DNA of 51,438 nucleotides from Acidobacteriota bacterium (GTDB lineage Bacteria; Acidobacteriota; Terriglobia; Terriglobales; Acidobacteriaceae): NCBI GenBank assembly GCA_021810625.1, contig JAJZIJ010000019.1, positions 1 to 51,438 of the forward strand, read 5' to 3'. Shown piece by piece: positions 26,646 to 35,207 of this stretch (position 1 is its first letter; each line of letters starts with the position of its first letter). The notes under the pieces were generated by a model. It saw only the letters and a program-made list of their open reading frames with translations, ran no database searches and was not told where the DNA came from. The position numbers and the translations under genes were made by a program.

Positions 26646-27020
26646 ATGACACGGCCAGAGATACATCCGCAGGCGCCAGCCATTGATTTTTCTGACCTGT
26701 TGGCGCGGGTGGAGAACGACAGGGAATTGCTACTGGATTTAATTGCAATGTTTCGAGAGGAATTTCCACGGCAACGACAGGTGTTGCAGGCCGCCGTGGA
26801 CGCTGAGGATATGAAACAGGTTTACGCCACGGGACATGCGCTCAAGGGCATCTTTGCAAATCTTGCCATGACGCGGGCAGCCAAAGCGGCAGCGCGCATC
26901 GAGCAGGCGGGAAGAGAACAGGATGCCGCAGAACTCAAGGCTGCGCTCATAACGTTGGATCAGGAGGCCATCAGCCTCTTTGCAGAACTAGATCGCGGCC
27001 TGCCGGACGTGCAAGCATGA
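26646..27020 (+). CDS. Histidine phosphotransfer (Hpt) protein
   Basis: 124 residues from the ATG at 26646, with AAGGAAGGAG upstream. It is an all-alpha Hpt domain. The phospho-accepting His64 is in GHALKGIFANL, the usual H-x-LKG motif. Other helices include FSDLLARVENDRELLLDLIAMF and AARIEQAGREQDAAELKAAL. It should shuttle phosphate from the receiver of the preceding hybrid kinase to the following response regulator. Its stop overlaps the next start by four bases (ATGA), so the two proteins are made together. Confidence 0.93.
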   Translation: MTRPEIHPQAPAIDFSDLLARVENDRELLLDLIAMFREEFPRQRQVLQAAVDAEDMKQVYATGHALKGIFANLAMTRAAKAAARIEQAGREQDAAELKAALITLDQEAISLFAELDRGLPDVQA

Positions 27021-27955
27021 AAATTCTGATCGCGGATGACGAATTTATGTCGCTGCACCTGCTCAAAGCCACACTGGAGCGAGCAGGATATGAAGTGACG
27101 GCGGTAGACAATGGCGTTCAGGCTGCGGAAATACTCTGTCGTCCCGATGGCCCCCGCCTGGCGCTGCTGGACTGGATGATGCCGCAACTGGACGGCCCCA
27201 GCGTCTGCCGTGAGGTGCGCAGCAAACGCAGCCAGCCGTATGTTCACATCACCTTGCTCACCTCCAGAAACTCAAAGCAGGATGTGGTTGCAGGGCTGGA
27301 ATCCGGGGCGGACGATTATCTGGTCAAGCCCTTCCATCCCGATGAATTGAAGGCGAGATTGCGGACGGGGCTGCGCATTCTGCAATTAGAGGACAGCCTG
27401 GTTGAGGCGCGAGAGAATATGCGCTATCAGGCCACGCATGATTCGCTGACTTCCCTGTTTAATCGTGGAATCATCATGGAATTGTTGTCGCGCGAACTCT
27501 CGCGCTCCATCCGCGAAAAGGGATGCACCACCATCTTGCTTGGCGATTTGGATCACTTTAAGGAAATCAATGACACACGCGGACATGTCGTGGGAGACGA
27601 AGTTCTGCGCGAGGTGGCGCGACGTCTCCTGGCCTCGGTGCGTTCCTACGATTTTGTGGGGCGCTATGGCGGAGAAGAGTTTCTGATCGTTCTGAATAAC
27701 TGCGATACCGATGGAGCCATGATGCGCGCCGAAGAAATTCGGCTTGCCATCGCTAAAACGCCCGTGACGGTTAGCAACAGCCTGGTTCCGGTCTGCATTA
27801 GCTTTGGAATTCTGGTCAGTCGGGATTGGGGTACGCTGCCCGTGGAAGAGGTTCTGCGGGAAGTGGACGCGGCACTCTATGCAGCCAAGGAGGCAGGCCG
27901 AAACTGCTGCAAACTGGCCAAACCAACGCATCAGCAAAAGCAGTTCCTGCCATAA
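27017..27955 (+). CDS. Response regulator with GGDEF output (diguanylate cyclase)
   Basis: 312 residues. The receiver domain shows ADDE, the acceptor Asp52 in LALLDWMMP, LTSRN and LVKPFHP. A helical linker (LRILQLEDSLVEAREN) leads to a GGDEF domain with GGEEF at 218-222. The inhibitory RxxD site (RSYD) lies five residues before the active-site loop. The layout is that of WspR and PleD-type enzymes: phosphorylation promotes dimers that join two GTP into cyclic-di-GMP. It is coupled to the hpt gene by a four-base overlap and is the probable end point of the phosphorelay. Confidence 0.95.
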   Translation: MKILIADDEFMSLHLLKATLERAGYEVTAVDNGVQAAEILCRPDGPRLALLDWMMPQLDGPSVCREVRSKRSQPYVHITLLTSRNSKQDVVAGLESGADDYLVKPFHPDELKARLRTGLRILQLEDSLVEARENMRYQATHDSLTSLFNRGIIMELLSRELSRSIREKGCTTILLGDLDHFKEINDTRGHVVGDEVLREVARRLLASVRSYDFVGRYGGEEFLIVLNNCDTDGAMMRAEEIRLAIAKTPVTVSNSLVPVCISFGILVSRDWGTLPVEEVLREVDAALYAAKEAGRNCCKLAKPTHQQKQFLP

Positions 27956-28062
27956 AAAATCGCTTCGCCGTGGCAGATTGCCGCGCATCAAACAACCATG
28001 TGACAAACACCACTGTTGTCAAAACACAGGCTGGCGTAGACTGTACATGGTTCGTAAAGCCT

Positions 28063-28779
28063 ATGAAGCGAATTCTATGGATTGCCGTTCCGGTCACGCT
28101 GCTGCTCCTCGCCGAGGGCTTCTATCAGGCCATTTTTGTGGCTCCCACGGAAGCGACGATGGGCAACATCCAGCGCATTTTTTACTATCACGTCACCTCG
28201 GCGTGGATGGCGTTTCTAATGTTCTTCCTCAGTTTCTGCGCCTCGGTTGCATATCTTGGCTATCGCCGCAGACAACCGTTTAAGGCTCTGGCCGCCGATG
28301 CGCTGGCTCTGGCCGCGGCGGAAATGGGTGTGGTCTTTTGTACCGTGGTTCTGATCAGCGGCCCGCTGTGGGCGCGCCCTGTTTGGGGCATCTGGTGGAC
28401 ATGGGATGAACGACTGACCAGCACGCTGATGCTGTGGTTGATCTACGTCAGCTACCTGCTGCTGCGGAGATTTTCCATCGGCACACAGGCGCGCACGCTG
28501 GCTGCCGTGCTCTCGGTTTTTGGATTTCTCGATGTGCCGATCGTCTACATGTCCACACGCTGGTGGCGCACGCAGCACCCGTCGCCCGTAATTGGCGGAG
28601 GCCCAGGATCAGGACTCGACCCCAGCATGTGGCCCGCCGTCTGGTGGAATCTGGCCGGTTGGTTTGCCTGGGGATGCCTGCTGGTGGCATTGCGGTATCA
28701 ACTGGAACGCAAACGCCAGAATCAGGAACAGGAATCCGCGCTGCGCGCGCTCGAATCCAGCCTGCAATCCCAACCCTAG
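28063..28779 (+). CDS. ccmC: Heme exporter protein CcmC
   Basis: 238 residues from the ATG at 28063. There are six membrane helices and the tryptophan-rich heme-handling motif WGIWWTWDERLTSTL. Conserved His in IFYYHVTSAWMAF and a second His in the loop near WWRTQHPSPV are the expected heme ligands. CcmC presents heme to CcmE during cytochrome c maturation at the inner membrane. The frame extends upstream to 27826 but that part overlaps the diguanylate cyclase gene. The ribosome site is weak. The rest of the ccm set (ccmA, B, E, F) is not in the window. Confidence 0.92.
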   Translation: MKRILWIAVPVTLLLLAEGFYQAIFVAPTEATMGNIQRIFYYHVTSAWMAFLMFFLSFCASVAYLGYRRRQPFKALAADALALAAAEMGVVFCTVVLISGPLWARPVWGIWWTWDERLTSTLMLWLIYVSYLLLRRFSIGTQARTLAAVLSVFGFLDVPIVYMSTRWWRTQHPSPVIGGGPGSGLDPSMWPAVWWNLAGWFAWGCLLVALRYQLERKRQNQEQESALRALESSLQSQP

Positions 28780-28795
28780 GTGTTTAGGAGCGACA

Positions 28796-28897
28796 ATGGA
28801 ACACAGAAATCTGATTCTCGCCTACGTCATCACCTGGGGCCTGCAACTCGGCTATCTGGGAAGCATCGCGCTGGGATGGCGGCGCAGCCGGAAGTAA
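28796..28897 (+). CDS. CcmD-like single-helix protein, 33 residues
   Basis: An ORF too short for most gene finders. The ATG at 28796 follows TTTAGGAGCGACA, a strong ribosome site. The product has one membrane helix (NLILAYVITWGLQLGYLGSIAL) and a basic tail (GWRRSRK). Size, topology and place right after ccmC fit CcmD, which holds the CcmABC-CcmE complex together. CcmD is poorly conserved, so the call rests on context. Confidence 0.75.
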   Translation: MEHRNLILAYVITWGLQLGYLGSIALGWRRSRK

Positions 28898-28926
28898 TTT
28901 TTCAGAATCGAAGACCCCGCATACAA

Positions 28927-30138
28927 ATGATCTACGCCGTGCCTGAAAACCGCCGCGCCAGCCCAGCGATCCCCATGCTGCCCGCGCCTCGACAATGGAT
29001 TCAAAGATTTCTTCAGCGTGTTTCCCCGCCTGCCCTGCTCCTGCTGCCGCTTGCGCTGACAAGCTGCCGCACACGCGACTTCCCCACCTATCCGGCCAAT
29101 TATCGCGAGTATGCCTACGTGACCAACGGTGGCAGTAACACGGTGACTGTGCTGGACGTTGTACATCTGCGGCAGGATCGCTCGATCCGCGTGGGCATCG
29201 ACCCGACGGGCGTGGCCAGCAATCCGAAGCGCAAGGAGGTCTACGTCGTCAACAGCGGCAGCAACTCGGTCAGCGTAATCGACACGGGAAAGAATGCGGT
29301 GGTGTCAACCATCGCCGTGCGCCTGCGCCCCTATTTCATTTCCGTCGCCGCTGATGGCAGGCGCGCCTACGTGGCCAACTCCGGCGCAAATAATGTTTCT
29401 GTCCTCGACCTCGATCAGCGTCGCGAGGTTGCCGTCATCGGCGTGGGCGAGGCTCCCGGTGTTGCGCGCATCACTCCAAATGGAAGCGCGCTGGTGGTTT
29501 CCAACCGTCTAGGCAATAGTGTGAGCGTTGTCGATCTCAAAGACATGCGGGTACGGAGCGTCTTCAACGGCTGCCCCGGAGCCACCGACATTGCGATTCT
29601 CCCAGATTCCAGCAAGGCATTTATTACATGTTCCAACGGGCATCAGGTGATGGTGTTGGCGCTGGCCAGCCCCACGCGCAGTCAGGACGCGCTGCTCGAT
29701 TTACTCGATGTCGGCAAGACGCCGCTGCATCTGGCGATGAAGCCCGATAGCGGAGAGATTTTTGTTTCAAATTTCGATTCCAATTCGATCTCAGAAATCG
29801 CGACAGGAACCAACGACGTGGGCGGCGCGTATGTGGTGGGCACACATCCCACTGGCGGCATCGTCAGCGCAGACAACTCGACGCTCTACATCAGCAACTT
29901 TGATGCAAACTCCATCGGCATTTTTAGCGTCGATGAGGCCCAGTTGGTCGGCTCGGCCCGCGCGGGAGATGGGCCGGATGCGCTGGCCTTCTCCACCTCT
30001 GGGCATTTGTTGTTTGCCGTCGATCACCGCTCCGGCGACGTGGCCGTCATTCGCACACTGACACACTCACTCTTCACCATGCTCCCGACGGGCAGCCAGC
30101 CGAATGATATTGTCGTAAAGTCGTTTTACGTCAGGTAA
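28927..30138 (+). CDS. YncE-like beta-propeller lipoprotein
   Basis: About 403 residues from the ATG at 28927; a later ATG at MLPAPRQW is possible. A hydrophobic segment ends in LALTSC, a lipobox with Cys near residue 47. About seven 40-residue units follow, with the pattern AYV(T/A)N-GSN-VSVLD, as in YncE-type 40-residue YVTN beta-propellers. The product is probably a membrane-anchored periplasmic protein. The ligand is unknown; some relatives bind DNA or metals or resemble quinoprotein folds without the cofactor. It follows ccmD by 29 bp and ends three bases from the convergent yihY gene. Confidence 0.85.
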   Translation: MIYAVPENRRASPAIPMLPAPRQWIQRFLQRVSPPALLLLPLALTSCRTRDFPTYPANYREYAYVTNGGSNTVTVLDVVHLRQDRSIRVGIDPTGVASNPKRKEVYVVNSGSNSVSVIDTGKNAVVSTIAVRLRPYFISVAADGRRAYVANSGANNVSVLDLDQRREVAVIGVGEAPGVARITPNGSALVVSNRLGNSVSVVDLKDMRVRSVFNGCPGATDIAILPDSSKAFITCSNGHQVMVLALASPTRSQDALLDLLDVGKTPLHLAMKPDSGEIFVSNFDSNSISEIATGTNDVGGAYVVGTHPTGGIVSADNSTLYISNFDANSIGIFSVDEAQLVGSARAGDGPDALAFSTSGHLLFAVDHRSGDVAVIRTLTHSLFTMLPTGSQPNDIVVKSFYVR

Positions 30139-30141
30139 CTG

Positions 30142-31068
30142 TTAATTTCCATCGGGATATTTGTCCTGCGTGGCAGCAGCATACGCCATACGCCGCAAAG
30201 ATCGCGTGGCCGTAAAGTGCGCCCCAGCCAGCAGAATCAGGCCAGAGAGAAAGGCCCACATCATCAACCCGACGGAGATGGCAAAAGGGCCATACACGGA
30301 ACGCAAGTCCAGACGCGGCAAGGCAACGATGTACGCCAGCTTGGCACCCTCCCAAACGAGACCCGTGATGATGGCGCTCGGTAACACGGAAAATGCCGGA
30401 ATTTTTCGATTGGGCAAAAGCCAGTAGATCAGGAAAAATATCCCAATGCTCGACGCGCTGGCCAGGATTTGTAGCACGCTTTGCGCCAGAATGCGGAAGA
30501 CAATGTTCCGCGTGTGCCCAAAGAAAAGAACGCCCATCAACACCTGGTGCGCCTCCGAAAGCGCCACCGAGGCCAAGGCCAGAAAGCCAACAGCGCAGGC
30601 CAATCCGAGAGAAACCATTTGATTCCGCAAGTAGGAACGGTTTTCTTTGACGCCCCAGACATGGTTCAAAGCAATCTCCAGCGGAAGAAAAACTCCCGTG
30701 GAGGAGACCAGCAACATGAAGACAGAAAAGACGGCTACTTTCTTTTGCGAATGCACCAGCCACATCATATTGCGAACAACAAAATCCTGTCCCGTAGGTA
30801 AAAGGTTGCGCAGCAATTCGCCGATGACCTGTTCCATGCGGGGAGAATGGAAGACGCGATCTGCCAGCGTCAACAGCAGCACGATAAAAGGAAACAGCGA
30901 CAAAATAACATTCGCGGCCACGCTAAACGCATAGGTATGGACTTCGGTACGAGATAAATATCGGAGCAACATCCACATCTGCCGTAGCGAACCCTCTGGC
31001 GGCAATGTCCCCGGCGGCGAAACAGCTTTGTCCTGCGACGAGGGTGGCGTGATAGGAAGAATCGACAT
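30142..31068 (-). CDS. YihY/BrkB-family inner-membrane protein
   Basis: 308 residues from the ATG at 31068, with TTGGGG upstream; the frame extends to a TTG at 31149, which is less likely. It has about six membrane helices in the YihY layout: HTYAFSVAANVILSLFPFIVLLL, VFSVFMLLVSSTGVFLPLE, NQMVSLGLACAVGFLAL, FRILAQSVLQILAS, and a C-terminal pair around SVYGPFAISVGLMMWAF. Family motifs GPFAISVGLMMW and LAGAHF are clear. The function of this widespread family is not established despite old names (virulence factor BrkB, ribonuclease BN). Confidence 0.9.
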   Translation of the reverse strand: MSILPITPPSSQDKAVSPPGTLPPEGSLRQMWMLLRYLSRTEVHTYAFSVAANVILSLFPFIVLLLTLADRVFHSPRMEQVIGELLRNLLPTGQDFVVRNMMWLVHSQKKVAVFSVFMLLVSSTGVFLPLEIALNHVWGVKENRSYLRNQMVSLGLACAVGFLALASVALSEAHQVLMGVLFFGHTRNIVFRILAQSVLQILASASSIGIFFLIYWLLPNRKIPAFSVLPSAIITGLVWEGAKLAYIVALPRLDLRSVYGPFAISVGLMMWAFLSGLILLAGAHFTATRSLRRMAYAAATQDKYPDGN

Positions 31069-31393
31069 AAGCAATACCCCAAGCATAACTGCCCGGCGGC
31101 TCTCCGGGAACAAGACCGATTCCAAATCGAGGAATCCTTGATTTTTCAATGCTTTACTGGAATGTAGACACCTCCTCCCACGCCCCAGATATTACATCCA
31201 CCCCCCTAGATTTTTCTTGCATTTATCTTTATTTCCTGTCATAACATGTTCACGAATCTTCGCGAATCTGATGTTTGCCATAGGAAGTGGCAGCGTTTTA
31301 GGCAGGCCCATTTGCAGGACTGGCTGTACGCTCTCTGCGCGGAATGAATGTGGGTTCCGATGTCGGCAGAGATGCAAATAGAAAGGATCATAC
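31069..31393. other. Intergenic region between yihY and cspA, with the cspA leader
   Basis: About 325 bases with no convincing gene. The right part carries a candidate cspA promoter and a leader of roughly 140 bases. In the leader CGAATCT occurs twice (near 31253 and 31262), and AAAGGA lies six bases before the cspA ATG. The left part is the upstream region of yihY on the other strand. Confidence 0.6.
31217..31245 (+). promoter_or_regulatory. Candidate cspA promoter
   Basis: TTGCAT at 31217-31222, a 17-base AT-rich spacer, and CATAAC at 31240-31245. Each box has four matches to the sigma-70 consensus. Transcription would start near 31252 and leave a leader of about 140 bases, as is typical for cold-shock mRNAs whose folded 5' ends sense temperature. 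Confidence 0.45.
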
Positions 31394-31609
31394 ATGCGAG
31401 AACAAGGTGTGGTGAAATGGTTCAACAGCGCCAAGGGATATGGATTTATCCAGCGTTCGACCGGAGAAGATGTATTCGTTCATTTTTCCGCCATTCAGAA
31501 AGATGGGTATAAAACCCTGAATGAGGGAGATGCGGTCGAATTTGAATGCCAGCAAGGCCCCAAGGGCCTCAATGCGGCCAGCGTCATGCGCACTCCTGTC
31601 AACGCCTAG
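31394..31609 (+). CDS. Cold-shock protein, CspA family
   Basis: 71 residues, one cold-shock domain. RNP1 reads KGYGFI and RNP2 DVFVHFSAI; the start [12 protein letters not shown] and the end [10 protein letters not shown] are the family norm. It binds single-stranded RNA and DNA and melts RNA structure at low temperature or in growth changes. AAAGGA precedes the ATG. Its last 11 bases overlap the end of queG on the other strand. Confidence 0.96.
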   Translation: MREQGVVKWFNSAKGYGFIQRSTGEDVFVHFSAIQKDGYKTLNEGDAVEFECQQGPKGLNAASVMRTPVNA

Positions 31610-32735
31610 AGTCCTTCCTTCGGCCTCCCAGCAGGCACGGCTCAATGACGACATTGGGCGCTGCTCCGGTCGTGTTCGGACATCCCTCCGTCTCTGCGCC
31701 CCGGTTTCGCAAGGCGATGGCAACATTTCGCTGCAATCCTTCGTGTTTGGCTCGCGAAAGCGGAGAGGCGCGAAATAGCTCCCGATACTCGGATGCTCCC
31801 AGACCCTCCAGCCACTCCAGCGCAGGATTCACCAGTTCCGGGCGCGCGGTCAGCTCTGGCCAGTCGGTCACTGGAGCGCGTCGATTCCAAGGGCAGACCT
31901 CCTGACAAATATCGCAGCCAAAAACATTTCGACCGATGGCCGCCTGTAACTCCTCGGCAATCTCGCCGCGCTTTTCGATCGTCAAATAGGCAATACATCG
32001 GCTGGCATCCATGCGATACGGCTCCAGGCATTGCGTGGGACAGGCATCCAGACAGCGCGTGCAGCTTCCACAGCGGTCGGGCATCGGTGTCGGCTGATCC
32101 TCCGGGGGCAGATCCAAGGACGTAACAATGACCCCCAGAAAAAACCAGGAGCCAAGCTTGTCATGGATCAGGCAGGTATTTTTCCCTTGCCATCCCAGCC
32201 CGGCGTATTTGGCGTAGATGCGCTCCACCAGCGGCCCCGTGTCCACAAAGCAACGCGATGTAAAGTCGCCCAGCGTTGCCTGGAGTTTTGCGGAAAGCTG
32301 CTCCAGCCGCTCGCGAATAACCAGGTGATAATCCGTGGGCTGGAGCATTGGAGCGTCGGAGTTCTCTGCCTCCATTGTTTCCTGCGGCTGCCCGCTCCAA
32401 GCGTAGCGGGCAATCCAGCCCGTATCCTTCGGCGCAGTCTGGCGCGAGTACGGCTGCGGCGTGTTGTAGTTGACAGCGCAGACGATCACCGAGCGCGCCC
32501 AGGGAAATGGAATGCGAAGCGAGGAACGCAAATACCTTCCCGCCGCATCTTTGCGCTGGAGATACTCCATCGCGCCAACGCGACCCTCGGCAACCCATTG
32601 CGGAAAGGCGGCGAGTTCGGGAAACTCCTCCGATGCGTCCAGTTCTGGCACCGGCGTGATACCCGCAAGATGGAATCCCAGCGCACGCGCCGCCTGCTCC
32701 ACAATGCCGGAAACGGAAAGTTGCATCGCGCTCAT
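31599..32735 (-). CDS. queG: Epoxyqueuosine reductase
   Basis: 378 residues from the ATG at 32735; a TTG two codons earlier is an alternative. It catalyses the last step of queuosine synthesis in tRNA with a cobalamin and two 4Fe-4S clusters. The N-terminal half holds [25 protein letters not shown], the QueG signature. The clusters are bound by [15 protein letters not shown] and [13 protein letters not shown]. The C-terminal HEAT-like region ([19 protein letters not shown]) is present. It is convergent with cspA. Confidence 0.96.
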   Translation of the reverse strand: MSAMQLSVSGIVEQAARALGFHLAGITPVPELDASEEFPELAAFPQWVAEGRVGAMEYLQRKDAAGRYLRSSLRIPFPWARSVIVCAVNYNTPQPYSRQTAPKDTGWIARYAWSGQPQETMEAENSDAPMLQPTDYHLVIRERLEQLSAKLQATLGDFTSRCFVDTGPLVERIYAKYAGLGWQGKNTCLIHDKLGSWFFLGVIVTSLDLPPEDQPTPMPDRCGSCTRCLDACPTQCLEPYRMDASRCIAYLTIEKRGEIAEELQAAIGRNVFGCDICQEVCPWNRRAPVTDWPELTARPELVNPALEWLEGLGASEYRELFRASPLSRAKHEGLQRNVAIALRNRGAETEGCPNTTGAAPNVVIEPCLLGGRRKDSRR

Positions 32736-32816
32736 GGTCAAAGCCGTTCGTCGTTCTGTTTGGAGAATATCAGCGCGCGCAGCAGTTCCGCGCCACTCCC
32801 GCTACAATAAGAGATT

Positions 32817-33614
32817 ATGATTTCTATTTCCTTCTCTCTGCGCCCCTGGATTCGGTTTGCCGCTCTGGCCTGCGTGCTGTCTGTCGGCATGTTCGCCGCC
32901 GCGCAACAGAACACCTCGTCTCAAAACACGACCACATCTTCGCAAGCCACAGACTCACAGGCTCTGCCCGATGCTCCCAGCACGGCGACGGCGAATGTGC
33001 CGCCGCCAATTCAGCCGGAAGGCCCAACTGCGGTTCTGGATACCAGCATGGGCCGGATGGTGTGCAAACTCTACTCCAAAGAATCCCCCGTTACTGTCGC
33101 AAATTTTGTCGGTCTGGCCACTGGCAGCAAAAAGTGGACTGATCCGGTGACGCACAAAATCATGCAGGGCAAGCCGTACTTTAACGGCACCACCTTCCAT
33201 CGCGTGATTCCTGGGTTTATGATCCAGGGCGGCGATCCAACCGGGACAGGACGCGGCGATCCGGGATTCTTTATCAACGACGAACTGGATCCAAGCCTGA
33301 ACTTTGACAACCCCGGAATGCTGGCGATGGCCAATGCCGGGCCAAACACCAACGGCTCGCAGTTCTTTATTACCGTCGCGCCATACCCCTCCCTCGCCGG
33401 ACATTACTCCATCTTTGGGAAATGCGACGATGCCAGCGTTCTGGTTGCCCAGTCAATCACAGAGGTTCCGCGCAACAGCCAGGACAAGCCGTTGCAGCCA
33501 GTCACGCTGAACAAAGTTACCATTGTCGAGAATGGGCAGCCGCTGCCGCCGATTGCATCTCCAGCCTCGACAGCCAGTGCGCCATCCACCCCCAAGCTGA
33601 CACCACGCAATTAA
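32817..33614 (+). CDS. Exported cyclophilin-type peptidyl-prolyl isomerase
   Basis: 265 residues from the ATG at 32817. A signal peptide (IRFAALACVLSVGMFAAAQQ) is followed by a Gln/Ser/Thr-rich linker to about residue 65. The cyclophilin domain has FHRVIPGFMIQGGDPTGTG, MANAGPNTNGSQFFIT and HYSIFGK. The catalytic Arg (FHRV) and the Gln/Phe pocket residues are kept. A Pro/Ala/Ser-rich tail ends the protein. It should act on proteins in the periplasm. It sits 37 bp before a cytosolic paralogue, so the pair probably arose by duplication. Confidence 0.94.
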   Translation: MISISFSLRPWIRFAALACVLSVGMFAAAQQNTSSQNTTTSSQATDSQALPDAPSTATANVPPPIQPEGPTAVLDTSMGRMVCKLYSKESPVTVANFVGLATGSKKWTDPVTHKIMQGKPYFNGTTFHRVIPGFMIQGGDPTGTGRGDPGFFINDELDPSLNFDNPGMLAMANAGPNTNGSQFFITVAPYPSLAGHYSIFGKCDDASVLVAQSITEVPRNSQDKPLQPVTLNKVTIVENGQPLPPIASPASTASAPSTPKLTPRN

Positions 33615-33651
33615 CCGCCAGCGAAACACTTTTTATGAAGGAGCTTCATCT

Positions 33652-34185
33652 ATGTCCCAGACATCCGGCACATACGCCGTTTTCAACACATCCGAAGGGA
33701 AAATTGTCTGCCGCCTTTTTGAGAAGGAGGCTCCAAAGACCGTTGCCAACTTTATCGAACTGGCAGAAGGCACACGCGAGTGGACACATCCTGTCGGCAA
33801 TAAAAAGAGCAAAAACAAGCTTTATGATGGAACGATCTTCCATCGTGTCATCCCTGACTTTATGATCCAGGGCGGCGATCCGGCAGGCACTGGCTTTGGC
33901 GGCCCCGGCTATCAGTTCGAGGATGAAACCAAGGGTTCGCCACACAGTTTCAATGCAAAGGGCAAGCTGGCGATGGCCAACTCCGGGCCAAACACCAACG
34001 GCTCACAGTTTTTCATCACCGTCGCGGCAACCACCTGGCTGACCGGAAAACACACCATCTTCGGCGAAGTTGTCGAGGGTCAGGCGATTGTCGATAAAAT
34101 CTCCACCGTTGCGCGAGATCACCAGGACAAGCCAAAGACTCCCGTTGTCATTGAGTCCCTGCAAATTGAGCGCATTGCATCGTAA
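33652..34185 (+). CDS. Cytosolic cyclophilin-type peptidyl-prolyl isomerase
   Basis: 177 residues from the ATG at 33652, with a strong AAGGAG upstream. It has no signal peptide. The single cyclophilin domain shows FHRVIPDFMIQGGDPAGTG, MANSGPNTNGSQFFIT and HTIFGEVVEG with all catalytic residues. It aids folding by turning Xaa-Pro bonds. It is the second gene of a tandem pair; a strong terminator follows 15 bp after its stop. Confidence 0.95.
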   Translation: MSQTSGTYAVFNTSEGKIVCRLFEKEAPKTVANFIELAEGTREWTHPVGNKKSKNKLYDGTIFHRVIPDFMIQGGDPAGTGFGGPGYQFEDETKGSPHSFNAKGKLAMANSGPNTNGSQFFITVAATTWLTGKHTIFGEVVEGQAIVDKISTVARDHQDKPKTPVVIESLQIERIAS

Positions 34186-34200
34186 GCGCATCCGACCATA

Positions 34201-34229
34201 AAAAAGCCCGCGCATGGCGCGGGCTTTTT
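34201..34229. terminator. Bidirectional rho-independent terminator
   Basis: AAAAAGCCCGCGC-ATG-GCGCGGGCTTTTT: an eight-pair GC stem with a three-base loop, flanked by an A-run on the left and a T-run on the right. It can therefore stop transcripts from both sides. It separates the cyclophilin genes (plus strand) from mdh (minus strand). Confidence 0.95.
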
Positions 34230-34245
34230 GTGGTGCTGCAAAATA

Positions 34246-35172
34246 CTACACGCCAATCACGGCGCAAAGTTCCTTCACTGCATCGGCACTCTTCTTCAAT
34301 CCAGCGGCCTCCTCTTCGGTCAGCTTGAGCTGAATGACCTGCTCAATGCCGCCCGCTCCCAGCTTGCACAGAACGCCTACGCACAGGCCGTGGATGCCAT
34401 ACTCGCCTTCCAAATATGCAGCGCAGGGAAGAATCTTTTTCTTGTCCTTGAGAATGGCTTCCACCATCTCCACTGTCGCTGCGGACGGCGCATAATAGGC
34501 GCTCCCGGTCTTGAGATATTTCACGATCTCGGCCCCGCCATCGCGGGTGCGCTGCACCAAGCGGTCGATGGTCGCCTTGTCCATCAGCTCCGTAATCGGC
34601 ACGCCGGAGACGGTGGAATAGCGCGGCAGTGGAACCATCGTGTCGCCATGACCACCAAGAACAAATGCAGTCACATTCTCCACGCTCACCTTCAATTCCT
34701 CCGCGATAAAGGTACGGAAGCGAGCCGAATCCAGCACGCCCGCCATGCCAATGACGCGCGCGCGCGGAAACTTTGCCTGCTTGAAGGCGGCCTGCGCCAT
34801 CGCATCCAGCGGATTGGAGACGATAATCAAAATGCTATTCGGCGATGCGGCCACAACCTTGCCAACCACATCTGACATGATTTTGTAGTTGGTCTGGAGC
34901 AGATCGTCGCGGCTCATGCCAGGCTTGCGCGGAATGCCCGCCGTAATAATCACGATGTCGGAATTGGCCGTCGCGGCGTAATCATTGCTTCCTGTAATCT
35001 GCACATCGCGCTTTTCGATCGGCATGGCCTCCATCAAGTCCAGCGCCTTGCCCTGCGGCACACCCTCCACCAGATCAACCAACACAATGTCAGCCATCTC
35101 CTTCGCCGCAATCCAATGGGCGCAGGTGGCGCCTACATTGCCTGCTCCAATAACGGATACCTTTTTACGCAT
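34246..35172 (-). CDS. mdh: Malate dehydrogenase
   Basis: 308 residues, of the LDH-like MDH type. The NAD motif is [14 protein letters not shown], with Asp of LVDLVEG for NAD. The substrate loop [13 protein letters not shown] has Arg in the place that sets malate over lactate. The catalytic Asp-His pair lies in LDSARFR and [10 protein letters not shown]. It oxidises malate to oxaloacetate in the TCA cycle. It follows icd by 35 bp on the same strand; the two form an operon ending at the shared terminator. Confidence 0.96.
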   Translation of the reverse strand: MRKKVSVIGAGNVGATCAHWIAAKEMADIVLVDLVEGVPQGKALDLMEAMPIEKRDVQITGSNDYAATANSDIVIITAGIPRKPGMSRDDLLQTNYKIMSDVVGKVVAASPNSILIIVSNPLDAMAQAAFKQAKFPRARVIGMAGVLDSARFRTFIAEELKVSVENVTAFVLGGHGDTMVPLPRYSTVSGVPITELMDKATIDRLVQRTRDGGAEIVKYLKTGSAYYAPSAATVEMVEAILKDKKKILPCAAYLEGEYGIHGLCVGVLCKLGAGGIEQVIQLKLTEEEAAGLKKSADAVKELCAVIGV

Positions 35173-35207
35173 ATTTCTCCTTTTCTCTGGAAAGTTGCAA
35201 GTGGAAG

